Assembly: GCA_029339195.1 (NCBI GenBank)
Contig: JAPTJF010000368.1
Location: forward strand, 1 to 64,000
DNA length: 64,000 nt
Source of the DNA: Micractinium sp. NFX-FRZ
Taxonomy: Eukaryota > Chlorophyta > Trebouxiophyceae > Chlorellales > Chlorellaceae
Reading direction: 5' to 3'
Position 1 is the first letter of the stretch. Each line of letters starts with the position of its first letter. The notes under the pieces are model-generated. The model saw nothing but the letters and a program-made list of their open reading frames with translations, did no database searches and was not told the DNA's origin. Below are positions 15,001 to 27,000 of the stretch, piece after piece. The position numbers were made by a program, and so were the translations under genes.

Positions 15001-18000
15001 CCGCGCCTCCTTTCTTTTGATCTGCATGCAATGTGATTCCTCCCGCAGCCTTCCCGCCTTACCCTGCCCTTCCCCTGGCCACCAACCCAACCGGCTGCAG
15101 CTTCCTGCTGGCGGTCACCCAGTTTGTGGTGCCCACCTTTGCCTTTGTGAAGAGCCACCCGATCCCATTTGTGACGCACGACATGGCGCTGACGGGTGAG
15201 GTGTGCTGGTTGGGTTACATTGACCTCCATGTTTACAGTCGTGGGCGCCAAGCAGCCGCTGCACCCTGGGCGGCACGCAACACACCACCCCGCCGTCACT
15301 CCACACTGGCCGTGCCGGGTGCTGCTGGCAAGCCGCCTGTTGGCAGGTGGGCAATACCCTCCTCTCCGCATGTGGTGCGCCTCCCTGCCTCTATGTGTGG
15401 ATCCGCTTTAAGCCTCTTCTTGCTTCCCTCCGTGCTGCTGCAGGCGAGCCGCATGCGGCCGAGGGGGACCTCTTCCTCTGCCCCACTGTGCGCTTGCTGG
15501 CCGACACGCCTGGCCCCTGCATTTACCAGTACGACGGCAGGGGGCACCGGCTGGTGCTGCCTGACAAGGAGCACTTGGGTGAGTTGAAGTGAGGCTGAGC
15601 GGGGGCATGGTGAGCTTCACATGGCTTGAAGAGGGTAAAGAGGTCATCTGGAGCAGGCAGGGCACACTGGATCGAGCAGCGCCGCGTAGGAAACATTGAG
15701 CAGCAGAGTGCAAACGTCAGAGAGTAGATAATTCATCAACTGTTGTCGAACTGACTCTCTGTCTGGCCACGCCCGCACCTGGTACCACTCCGCTCTCTTG
15801 CACCCTCCCCCATCGCCCCTGCAGACGAGCCGCTCCCGCTGATCTTGATTGGCCCGGGGCGCACGCTGCGCCTGCGCAACGTGCGACTGGTCAACTCCGC
15901 CTCGCTGGCAGTCTGCCTCCAGCTGGCGCCAGGTCAGCAGGGCAGGTCTGGGTGTCGTGGCGGGATGTGGCCTCACTGCAGATGCACATGGGTCCGATTT
16001 TAGAGGCTCCTGGGGGCGCTGATCCGGCACCTGAGGTGGAAAGGTGCTGCCTCTAGGATCCTCTGGTAAACAGTTCAAGACCATGCAACTTGCATCCTCT
16101 CACACTGGCCCGACCCATGCCTGTGCCTCTTACGCCCTCTTCTCCAACTCACTCCCCCTCTACCATCCGATCTGTTACCCCCCATACCACACCCCACCCC
16201 ACAGGCGCCCGCCTGCTGGCCAGCCCAGACGACGGGGTGGAGCTGATCGAATCTCTGGATGCCGATGCTGAGCTGGCGAGCCAGCTGGAAGCCACGCCGT
16301 CCTCCCCCACCCACAAGCTGCTCCGCCTGGGGTCGCCCCCAAAGCAGGGGCTGCTCGAGGCAACAGCATCAGGGGGCGGCGGCTCTCCTGGGCCGACAGC
16401 GCAGCAGCAGCCGCTGTCGCCACGCGCGCAGCTGCAGCTGGCGGCATCGCTACCAGGGCCCCAGCAGCAGCCTGCTGCCGAGCAGCAGAGGAGCACCATT
16501 GAGATTGTGCTTTCGGCCGTGGGAGTCGGCCTGCAATTCGTGCATTTAGACGGCAGCAGCAGCGGCAGCGGCGCCAAGCGACAGCCCCAGCAGGGCAGCC
16601 GCCCCGGCAGCGGCGCCTCCAGCCGGCACGCCAGCAGCGCTGACCTGCTGCCCGCTGCCTCTCAGGCGCTGCCCTCGCCGGGCCAGCCCGCAGGGCAGGC
16701 GCCAACGCCGGCGCCAGCCAAGTCGGTTCAGATGCTGGCAGCCCACCTAGACCTTAATGTTGCCTACAAGATTGAGGTGGGAGGGAGGAGCTGCTGGTAC
16801 CGGCAGGCAGTCACTTCACGTTGCGCACTTTGCCCTGGGAGTGCCAGGTGGCCTGTTTGCTGCCTTGTCATGACACCAGCCTCACTGCCACCCGGCACCT
16901 CGCCTCCCTTCCGCTAACCGTTTTGTTTCTTTTTCCTTCGGCCTCTTCCGAGCCTCTGGTTCAGGAGTCGGAGCAGAGCGGGAGGGTGGAGGTGCAGGGG
17001 CTGCGTGTGGAGACGCGGTTCATCTCAGGTGAGCAAGTGCGGCTTGGTGGGCGTGCCAGCGCTGAAACTGTTGCAAGCAGGGGTTTAGGGTTAGGGTTTA
17101 GGATTAGGGTTCCCCTACCGTAAACCCTACCCCTATCGGGCTGGAAGTGCGTGAGCCAACGGCTGAGCAGTGTGCCAGGTGTGCCACTGCCTGTCTGGCA
17201 CTTTGCACCGTGGCGCCTGGAGCCCTGCATGCGGTTATGTCCCCTAACAGTAGCCACACTCCTCCGTGCGTCTCCCGACCTGCGCGCCTGCAGATGTGGC
17301 CGCCAGCCTGGCACAGCGCGACAAGCAGGACGTGCACAGCAAGCGCAAGCTGCGGGGGCAGCGGGAGGGGTCTGTGCTGGACCCATGCCGCCTCGGCCTC
17401 ACATTCAAGTTGGTTGCTGGCGGCGAGGGCCCAGGCAAGCCGGGCAGCGTGACCTGCCTTGCCTGCTGGCTTGCCTGCTGTGCATGGCAACCGGGTGTGC
17501 CTGGCTGCCGCCCAGTGCCCGTGCATGCCTTTATTCAAAACTTCCCTTGTGACATGTCCTGCTTGGCTCCTCCAGTTCCGGCTGCTGTGTACATGAAGTG
17601 ATAGCCCACCCCTGCACTGACATGCAGAAGGCCGCCCGTCTATGACCGATGTCAAGCTGGAGGCATCCGACCTGCGCCTCACGCTGTCCCCCGATGTGCT
17701 GGAGCTGGGGGGCCTGCTGGCCGCCAGCGCACTGGAGCCGCTGATGCAGGTACGGCGGGAGGCGGGTGGGCACAGTGCAGGGGGCGGGCAATGCAGGGGT
17801 TGGGCATACTGCATCACACTATAGCACAAGTGTGCAGGGCCAGGGCAGCACCCACGTGTGAAGACATGTGCGAATTGCCCTGTGTGAACAGAGGCGTGCA
17901 ATGCCGAAATGTGTGATTCGCGTCTGGCCTGCTCACGCTCATCTGGCCCGCTCACCCTGTGCCTGCTCGTCTCCCTTTCCTGGCCCCCCTTTCTCTTGCT

Positions 18001-21000
18001 CCTGCAGCCCCAGCCCGACCAGCCCTTGACGTCGTGCAACCAGTTTGAGCGCGTGTGGAGTTTCGACCCAGCAGAGCTGTTTGCGCAGCAGCCAGGGGCG
18101 CAGCAGGTGGTCAGCCTGGCTGTGACCGGCGCCGAGGGCGGCGCGACGGTGTGGCGCCCCAAGACGCCCACTGGGTATGCAGTCACGGGCGATGTCGTCA
18201 CACCAGGAACCTCCCAGGTGGGAGGGAGTGAGGGAGGGAGGGCAAGGAGACGGGGACAAATGGCAGCAAGGCACTTGTGTTCTCATCTCTCTATTATAGC
18301 AGGGCAGCAAGTGCAGCGTGGCCTTGCTTGTGTGCTGCAGAGCTCCGTGTGCTTGTGCCGGTGCAGCCCCGTGCAGTCCCTGCGTGCCTCTATTCCTGGC
18401 TCTCAAGTAAAAACCTTCACCCTTTGTCTCCCCCACATTTTCTGGATCTTGCTCGGTACCTCCCGTGTGCAGCCCACTTTCGAGGTGCTGGCAGTTGCGG
18501 TGAACAGCGGGCTGGCAGCCTACCCCACCGCCTACACCCGCATCTGGGCGGGCGCCGGCGGCGCCATCTGGCGCGCCGTGCCGCCAGCAGGCTATGTGGC
18601 CGCGGGAGACCTGTTCACGGCGGGTGGGCAGGAGCCTGAGCTGTCTGCCATGGTCTGCCTGCACGGTGAGTGGGGTGGTGTGGGAAGGAGAGAGGCCCCA
18701 GAGTATTGTGAGCAAGATGTGGAGGGTTTGTAAGCGCAGGAGGGGGGGAGAGGGGGCAGCCATCACGCTGCTCGCTCCTGCTGTCTCTATGGTGCTTCTT
18801 GTGTGCTACCCTTCCTGCGCCTGCGTGACTTCTTGCCCCCGCCGCCCGCCGCCGCACCACACCCCGTCGCCTGCAGAGGACACTGTGGTGGGCTGCACTC
18901 CAGGGGAGTGCCTGTCTCTGCCGCCGCAGCTGTCGCACGCGCCAGCGGTGAGCGCTCAAGTGGCGGCTGCCGTCCCCCGCGTCGACCTGTGGACTGTGGA
19001 CAACTGCATGGCCACCTTCCTGGCAGCTACCCCGCAGCTGCCGCCACCTCAGCGCACGTACGACCTGCGCAGCCCTCTGGGCGTGACCCCCGCCGCCCTG
19101 CTGGCGACGGGGGCGGCTGCAGAGGTCACAGCCTGGGCGGTGGCACCCTCCTCGCGCTCCTCCTCTCGCCCGCCATCGGCCCATGACGTGCAGCAGCCGC
19201 CAGCGGCTGCCGTGGGGCAGCAGCAGCAGCAGCGCGCGGGGCTGGCCAAGCAGCAGCAGCCGGCCGACCTCTTCAGACGATTTGAGAGCTCCCGGCGGGA
19301 CCTGCGCACAGAGACGGTGGCCCGCCTGGTCACGCCTTCTGGTGAGGAGAGGGCATCCCTACTGGTTCAGACAGGGACTGCTGATGATGCGTGGTGCAAC
19401 AAGGGCTACATAGGGCCCCCCTTTACCTAAACTCGGCCGCTCTCCGCCTGCTGTACGCATCCCCGGCCCCGTCTGTGCTGAACCGCCTGTCTGCCAACCC
19501 TGCTAATGCTGTGCCTGACTGCTGCGCCGCTGCTCTGCAGTGGTGGACTTCCGTCGTATCTGGACCACCGACGACGGCGGCGGCGGCGGCGCGGGCGTGA
19601 GCATCTGGCGTCCGCTGCCGCCCCCGGGCTATGTGTCCCTCGGCGACTGCCTCATGCGAGGCTTCGACCCGCCGCCCTCGGCCTGCGTGGTGCAGGACAC
19701 AGGTGTGTGGGGCGTAGCGACGCTTGGGGTGAATGGAGGGCTGGTTTGGCGCTGCTTACATCACATCGTGCGCTTACCTACATTGGCTCCACGCTGTCCT
19801 TATCTGCTGCAGGAGGAGAAGAGGGCTTTGGTCACGCCCAGGGGCTGCCGCTGGTCAAGGGCCCCCGAGGCTTTGAGCCCGCCTGGGAGGACTCCAGCAG
19901 CGCGCCCGACACCCGCCTGGTGCTGTGGCGCCCGGTGCCGTACCCTGGGTGAGCTGGTACTCAGTGCTGAGCTGTCGCCACGTGTGTTGGGGCACTGGGG
20001 GTGACCGGTGCGAGGCAGCGCAAGGGAGCAACTGTGGGCGTGCTTCCTTGGGCATGCCTTGGGCATTGTGGAGGCAACGTCATCCGCAACACATGTGGGC
20101 AGCACAGCTCTTTAAGCTCTGTCAGCGTCCGACCGCCCCGGTGTTCCTGGCTCCTCCACTCCTGCTCCCATTGCAAGTGCAGCTACGTGGCCATGGGGTG
20201 CGTGGCCAGTATCGGAACCGACCCGCCGCCACGCGGCTGCGTCAAGTGCCTGCGCCAGGACGCCGCCACGCGCGCCAACCCGGGGCGCTCGCCCACATGG
20301 GCGGTGCGGCCGGCGCGGGAGGCGCGCGGCGTGATGCCCCCTCTCACAGGTGGGTTTGTTCATGCAGTGCAGCAGGCAGGCAGGTGGGTCACGCGGAGGC
20401 TTCTCTTATTGGGTGGTGGCTCGCCCTTAGAAAGTGAGCGGCGGCAGCACATGTACGCTCAGCCGTAGAGTGGTGCGGGATGAGAGGGCTGCTGCACTGT
20501 TCCCATCACACCCTGCCTCCTGCTCTCTGATCGCCCTATGAGCTCAGGCTTGACTTGCAGCAACCGATGCGCATACACACCTTGCCCTGCTGCAGCCTGG
20601 ACGGTGGATGAGAAGCTGTGCACATTTGTGGCAGTACCGCTGGCGCCAGAGCGTGCAGGGGAGCCGCAGCATGCCTGGAAGCTGCGCCAGCCCACGTCGG
20701 AGCAGGCGGAGGTGCCTGCTTCACAACAGGTGTGTGGCGGCGCATTGTCGGGGCAGCGAAGAGGCAGCGGTACCGACGGCACAGAGGCAGCCACATTTCT
20801 TCCCGGCAGACACCAGCATCCATCTTCCTTCTTCGTCCCGTGGCGTGCTATGCTGCGCCGCCTCATGCCGTCTGCTTGCTGCCGACACACCCGCCACTGG
20901 TTGCCTGCATGTTGCCCCACTGTTTCGATTTGATGCAGGCGGCGGGCGGCGTGAACGTGGTGGTCAAGGCGGGACAGGCCTCGGTTCTGCTGCAGGACGC

Positions 21001-24000
21001 GTTCCACGTGCCGCTGGTGGAAGTGTCGCTGGGCTCGAGTGCGTGCTGCGCTAACATCCCTTCTCACCTGCCTGCAACGCTTGCTTGGCTGACTGTGCTG
21101 GCTGCCTGCCTGTGCCCCCTGCCTGCCTGCCTGCTTGACTGACTGACTGGCCACCTCCCACACCACCTGTCACCCAGCCGGCCCTGCGCCCACCACTTTG
21201 CTGCCCCTGCCCCTGCTGCAGTGGAGGCGGGCGTGCGTGGCCCCAGCCGTGCTGTGGTGCAGGCCTACCTGGGCTTCAAGCTGAGTGTGTGGAGCTACAA
21301 CGGGGCGGTAAAGTACTGGGAGCCCGTGGTGGAGCCGTGGGACGTGATTGCGCAGTGCGCCGCCAACTACGGCACGCGGGTGGGTGGGTGGCTGGGTGGG
21401 TGGGTTGGGTGGGTGAGGCTTCTGAGGCTGGGGTCAGTGGCAGATTTGTGTTGCATGTGGGGGTGCAAAGCAGAGCTGCACACACGATGAGCCTGGCCCA
21501 GTGATGCGCGCCCCGTTGCTCTGTTCCCACGTGTGTCACCCCCTCATGTCTGCCTTGCCGTTTCGCTCAGCACCCTGTGCACGCACACCCCTCTGCAGAT
21601 GTCGAGCGGCATTGAGCCAGGGGTGAGCGTGAGCATCAAGTCCTCCAATGACTGCGTCTACACAACGCTGGCCTTCTCCGCCCTCCACTCCGCCCTCACG
21701 GCCTACTCCGGTGCGTCCATGTGTGTGTGTATGTGATGGGTTGCATGTGAAGGCTGGAGGTGGCAGACTGCGGGATGCGGTGGTCTAGGAGGGAGAGCGG
21801 GATTTGGCCTGGCTTGCGCGACCACTGGGGGATTCTGCATTGCCGCCCAGAAGTTTCAGCACTGACTCAAGGCCCTGTACCCGCATTGTTATCCCCTGCT
21901 GCTCCTCTCTGGGCCGCAGACTGGCAGCGGTTGCACGCCCGCACCGCCAACGTGGGCGCCACCGACGGCAGCGCCGGCCGCGCTGTGCGCGCTCTGCTGG
22001 CCGCTGGGGACGCCTCGGCCATGCATGTGTTGGTGGACAACCGGCTGGGGGTTGAGTCGGCAATGGAGCTGGACTTTGGGGATCGGCTGTGAGTTTATCC
22101 TTTCTTTTAAATGAGGGACAGTGGGCTGGTCATTGATGATTTGCACAATGAGCTGCACCACACCCACACATGAGCAGGAGTGGTGCTGATGCCGACGTAA
22201 GGAGAGGAGAGGGGTGGGGAGAGTTGCGTGGGCCGAGGGGGCCCACACGCAATCTGGCGTGCGCTCTGCCCTTGCACCCCTCGCTGAGTGAACGGTGCCG
22301 TCCTTGCATGCCTCCCTTCGTGCAGGGAACTGATCAAGCTGCCCGCGGGCGCAGCCACCCCCATCATCAAGCCGCTGCCCAGCTTCCCCTCGCGGCAGGG
22401 CGATGCGACGGTCGGCACCGACGCCGTGCCCCACACCCTGCTGCTTCTTGACATACAGCAAGCAACCTGCAGCGACGGCAGCGGCGGCACAGATAGCGGC
22501 GGCAGCGGCAGAAGCAGCAGCACCAGCAGCAGCGAAGACGCCGGCGGACGCGAGCAGCGTGGCCAGCTGTACTGCACAGTACGTCTGGAGCCGGCAACAA
22601 CTGGCACCGCCAGCAGCCAGCCATCCCCAGTCAGTGGAGGCAGGCCGTCTGCAGCAAACAGCTTCAGGGGCAGGGAGGGAGTGCCGGCGGCGCCGCTGCG
22701 CACGCGGGCGCTGCCTGTGGGAGGCGATGGCGTGGTGGCCTGGCGGGAGCGGGTCATCGTGGCGCTGCCCGTGCGGGGAGGTGAGGGGCCTGTGCGCTGT
22801 GTGCTGTGCTGGGGCAGCCTGGAGGGCTGGCTTGTTCCTGTTACTGCGCTGCGCGGGCTGGAGGAAGAGGTGGAGAGAGAGATGCTGGCCTGAGGCCTGG
22901 TTATGCTGCTGTGACGTGGCACACTGCAGGTACCCTCCTTCCAACAACTTCACTCTCATGTGATTCTAGACACAGAGGACTCACGTGTAGCAATCTGCTC
23001 TTGGGCGCCCCTGCCTCCCTCCCATGTGCAGGTGCCGCCGAGCAGACGCTGGTGTTTGAGGTGTGGGACTCGGCAGGCGACGGCGGGCGGGGCGCCTGCC
23101 TGGGGGCGGGCCGCCTCACGCTCCCCCTGCGCATGCTGAAGCACCGTGAGGAGCATGCAGCTGAGCTCAGCTGGGAGGTGCCTGCAGGCGGCGGCACAGG
23201 GGGCAGCAGCGGCGACCAGGCGGGCGGTGCGCAGCAGCAGCAGCAGCAGCAGCAGATGCGGCTGCAGCTGAGCTACATGCTGCAGAAGCAGTGGAGCTTT
23301 GCCAAGGCGGGCGGCCAGCCGAGCGGCGACTCGTATAGCCCTGAGGCCTCCACAGCAGGTGGGTGGGGTGGTTGCCAGAAGGCGGAGTGAGTCCACGATT
23401 TTGAGCATGCTGCGCACTACTCATTTGTGCAGAAACAGACAGTAGTGCACAAAGCATGCAGTAGTAAAGAAGCACGTGGTTGGACACCTGCCCAGCAGGA
23501 TGGCCACAGGCGCACCATTCTCCCGTTTCTGCTCATTTTCTGTCCCTATCTGCCCCCCCCGCAGGCCAGCGTGCGCTCACGCTTTCCTCCCAGCCCGGCA
23601 CCTGGGCAGTCATTCCGGCCTTTGGCCAGCAGAAGGCCGCCAGCGGGGCAGCGGCAGGCGCGGCCGCAGCGGCCGCGGGCGCAGCAGGTGGGACCGCACA
23701 ACCCCACGACTGCCCCTTCTGCCGCTCTCGTTCATGCTCCCCCCACGGCCGCATGTGCCGTGCTGGCTCGGCCCTGCGCTGGTGCTGATGATTTGTCTGC
23801 GCGCCTCTCCTTGTGCTGTGGCCCCTACACTGCGCCGACACATGAGCCATACTTGACCCGCCTGCTGCAGCCGGCTCCGCATCCGTCATCCCGCTAAAGA
23901 TTGGCAAGGAGTGCCTGGTGGTGGAGTCCAGCGTGGCGCAGGTGAGCTCACTTTCACCTTCATGCATGGGCGGGGCCGACCCAGAGCGGTGGTGTATGGA

Positions 24001-27000
24001 TGGCTCAAGCTGCGCCGCTGAGGCAGCATGCCAGTATCTTGGGATCGAGCCACACCGCTCACCACAAGCACGTGCCTTTCGACAGCAGGTGCCACAAACT
24101 ACTGCTGCGTGCGTGGTTCTGCGCAGGGCACGCGTCGCGAGCTGCTGCGTGCGCTGTGCCAGCTGGTCAACACCACCGACCTCACACTGGAGGCCTGCCT
24201 GGTGGATGTGGAGGACAGCGACTGGCAGATGGTGGCCGCGCGCTCAGGTGGGGCTGCTTTTCCTGTGTTCATGTGGGTGTGGCTTTACAAACGAAGGCGG
24301 GACGGTTGCTTGTATCTGCCAGCACGCTCTGTCCATTGCATCTAGCTAGGCCTGTTTTGTATGCATACCTCCCACCGCGCACGTTCGCCCCTTCACTCTG
24401 TGCTGTGCTGAGTCAGCTCATGTGCGTGCCACCTCTCGCCACTGCGCCCTGCCTACACCTCGGGCACCTTTACCGCCGACAGCACGGAAGCTTTGAGAAC
24501 TAGCGCTGCTCTCCAATTTTGCCCACTCAGCACTGCCAAGGAGCATGCATTGCCCCCCCTCCCCGCATGCAGGCTCCATCTCTGGCACCTTCAGCGCCGA
24601 CAGTGTGGAAGAGGAGGTGTTTGAGAACGAACGCTTTGCGCGGGGGCTCGCTGGCAGCCAGTGGGCAGCTGCCAACCTGGCGGCGGGGGAGGACCCGCGA
24701 CACTTCCAGTACGCCCTGCAGCAGGCGGACGCCTTCCCAAAGGTGTGCGGTGCAACGCATTGTGCTGTGCTATGCTGTGCTGTGATGTGCTGTGCTTTGT
24801 CGTGGTGTACCGGCAGTCCCAGCGTGCCTGCAGCAGGCAGCCGTATTCCCACAAATGAGTGCTGCACCAGAGCGCCGCGCTGCGCTGCGCTGTACTGTGC
24901 TGTGCTGTGATGGCCGGTGAAGGCAAGTGCAGGCAATGTGGTGCACCATGGGCGAGCTAAGCTGCGTGTGAGTTGACGCTCCTGGCTCAGCAACCACCAC
25001 TGCCGCCAAGCCGTGTGCTGCAACAGTGTTGGCTTGCCTGCCTGCCTGCCGCTACCCTGCCAGGTGCTCCACACCTGCCTACCTGCCTGCTTTGTGTGTC
25101 GCGCAGGTGGACCCGCCCGCTGGGTGGGAGTGGGAGAGCACGTGGCAGGTGGACCATGGGCCCTGCACCGACGCCGATGGATGGGCCTACGGGCCAGGTG
25201 CGTGGCGCACAGGGACACACATTGATCAGGCATTGCATGAGCCAGTGCCATGGCGTGGAGGACCTCCCGCGAGTACTCTTGCAACGCTGTTCTTGTTGTA
25301 TGGTCCCTCCTGTTTGCCCCCAGTATATAACCAGCTGCATGGTGTGAAGGACCTCCCGCAAAGCTGATTTAGTGTTAATTGGTCCCTCTCGTTGGCCCCC
25401 TCCCCGGATGCACCTCCAGACTTCAAAGCCCTCCACTTCCCGCCCCCGTCGGGCGCCCACAAGCCCTCCATCAGCGATTACGTCCGCCGCCGCCGCTGGG
25501 TGCGCCGCCGCCGGCGGATCGGCGCCGCTGCATCCACTCCCGCATCGATGCTGGCGGCGCTAGGGCCCCGGCAGAAGAGGGAGGGCGAACCTGTGATCAC
25601 CCATCGCCAAGTGCTGGGGCGGGCGGCGCCCGGCGAGGCGCTGCCGCTGCCGCTGGGGTGGAGCAAGGCAGGCCGGCAGCTGCAGCTGCGCCCCGTGCTG
25701 CCTGTGGCTGCCAGCAAGGGTGCTCAGGCGCAGAGAGCAGAGGCACAGGCTCCTGTGGGAGCGGTGCCGGCAGAGGTCCCCGCCCGACAGCAGCAGCAGC
25801 AGCAGCAGGTGGGAGAGGAGGAGGCGGGAGAGCAGCAAGAGGAGCAGCTGCAGGAGGAGCTGGAGGCGGTGCATGGCTGGAGCCAGGGCACCGCTGACGG
25901 GCGGCACACGCTCAAGATGGATGGCATGGATGAAGGCATCACCCGTCTCGTGTGCTGCCCCTCCCTCGGCAACACAGGCAAGCGTGGCTGGGGCATGTCG
26001 TGGCGCTACCTGTTATGGGTGATCAGGCGTGGGGGGCTCGTGGCGAGCCAGAGAGATGGGACGTGGCAGTGTTCAAGGATGGGGCATGCACCTGGCGGCG
26101 TGCAGCGGCTGTAGGTGGACTCCCCTCTCACCCCTTTTCCTTCCCTCCATGCTGCAGCCCTGGGCTCTTCTGGGGGCGTGCTGGAAGTGTGAAACATGGT
26201 TCACCACGCACCATTATCAACTATTCACCATTGCCCTGCTGCCCTGATGCCATGCCTTGGTCCTCTGCAGCCCTGGGCTCCTCTGAGAGCGTGCTGGAAG
26301 TGAGCGACCTCTTCTTCAGCCTGGCGGTGGAGGGTGACATACTGGCGGGCAGCAAGCAGGCCAAGCCGATGACAGGTGGGGGGAAGCCGGTGGCCCTTGG
26401 GGCTGGCCTATGCCTGGGGCTGGGGCAAGTATGCGTGCTTGGTGCAGAGTGTACTGCTCTGCTCATGCCCCTTTCTTGTGTCATATTGCTACGGTCCTCA
26501 GGAGGATGAGGATCGTGAGGAGGAGCATGGTGCGTGTTGCCGCCCCCTCCTCCCATTCTGCAGACTGGCGTGTGGTTGTGTCGGCACCGCTGCGTCTGAC
26601 CAACCAGCTGCCCGTGCCCGGCAGCCTGCTGGTCTGGGAGCAGCAGGCGGGGGGTGGGAAGGACCTGGTTGGCCGGCAGACCCTGCAGGTGGCCAGCGGC
26701 GCTACGGTACCCATACACACAGGTGAGACCTCAGCTTCAGTTATCATGCATCAACGTCATTGCTGCCAGGGCTAGCATCCCCCCCTCTGCATGTTTTGAG
26801 CTTGCATGGAAGCAGGCAGCAACAGTGCCGGGGGCTTTCGGAGCGCGCGCACTGATGGCATCTTGTTCTCATGGCCCGGCGCCAATGCCCCCCGCGTGCA
26901 GCCGACATGCGGCGGGTGGTGAGCTTCACTTTCTACCCCGACGGCTACGAGTGGGTGGAGCCAGCGCCCACTGTGCTCAGCGAGGGGTACTCAGGTGGGG

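Larger units (their letters stand above)
7127..17749 (+). other. VPS13: VPS13: central groove (RBG) segments
   Basis: About 29 exons. Clear family segments: QLGELAIFGSGREPDPWWPP (8208-8280), GSLEIEDLLVGQRCP (8931-9021), SLYFYCNRPTVAALI (10193-10487), DRFSFGLDIKPDTSMRI (10912-10993), ELQLVFLYRFLQENLTYI (from 11909), DLSLDLPFLKARLTDQEY (13211-13305), LLAVTQFVVPTFAFV (15103-15195) and DLFLCPTVRLLADTPGP (15445-15579). Exons 10193-10487, 13611-13866 and 16206-16776 hold long Ala/Gln/Ser-rich loops. The intron at 17435-17627 uses a GC donor (AG then GCAAGC); only that donor keeps the phase into the exon at 17628. Confidence 0.8.

Noticed and set aside
24745..24915. TGCTGTGC-rich stretch as a possible structured RNA
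   Set aside because: It is a simple imperfect repeat inside a VPS13 intron with no conserved stem pattern that I can see.
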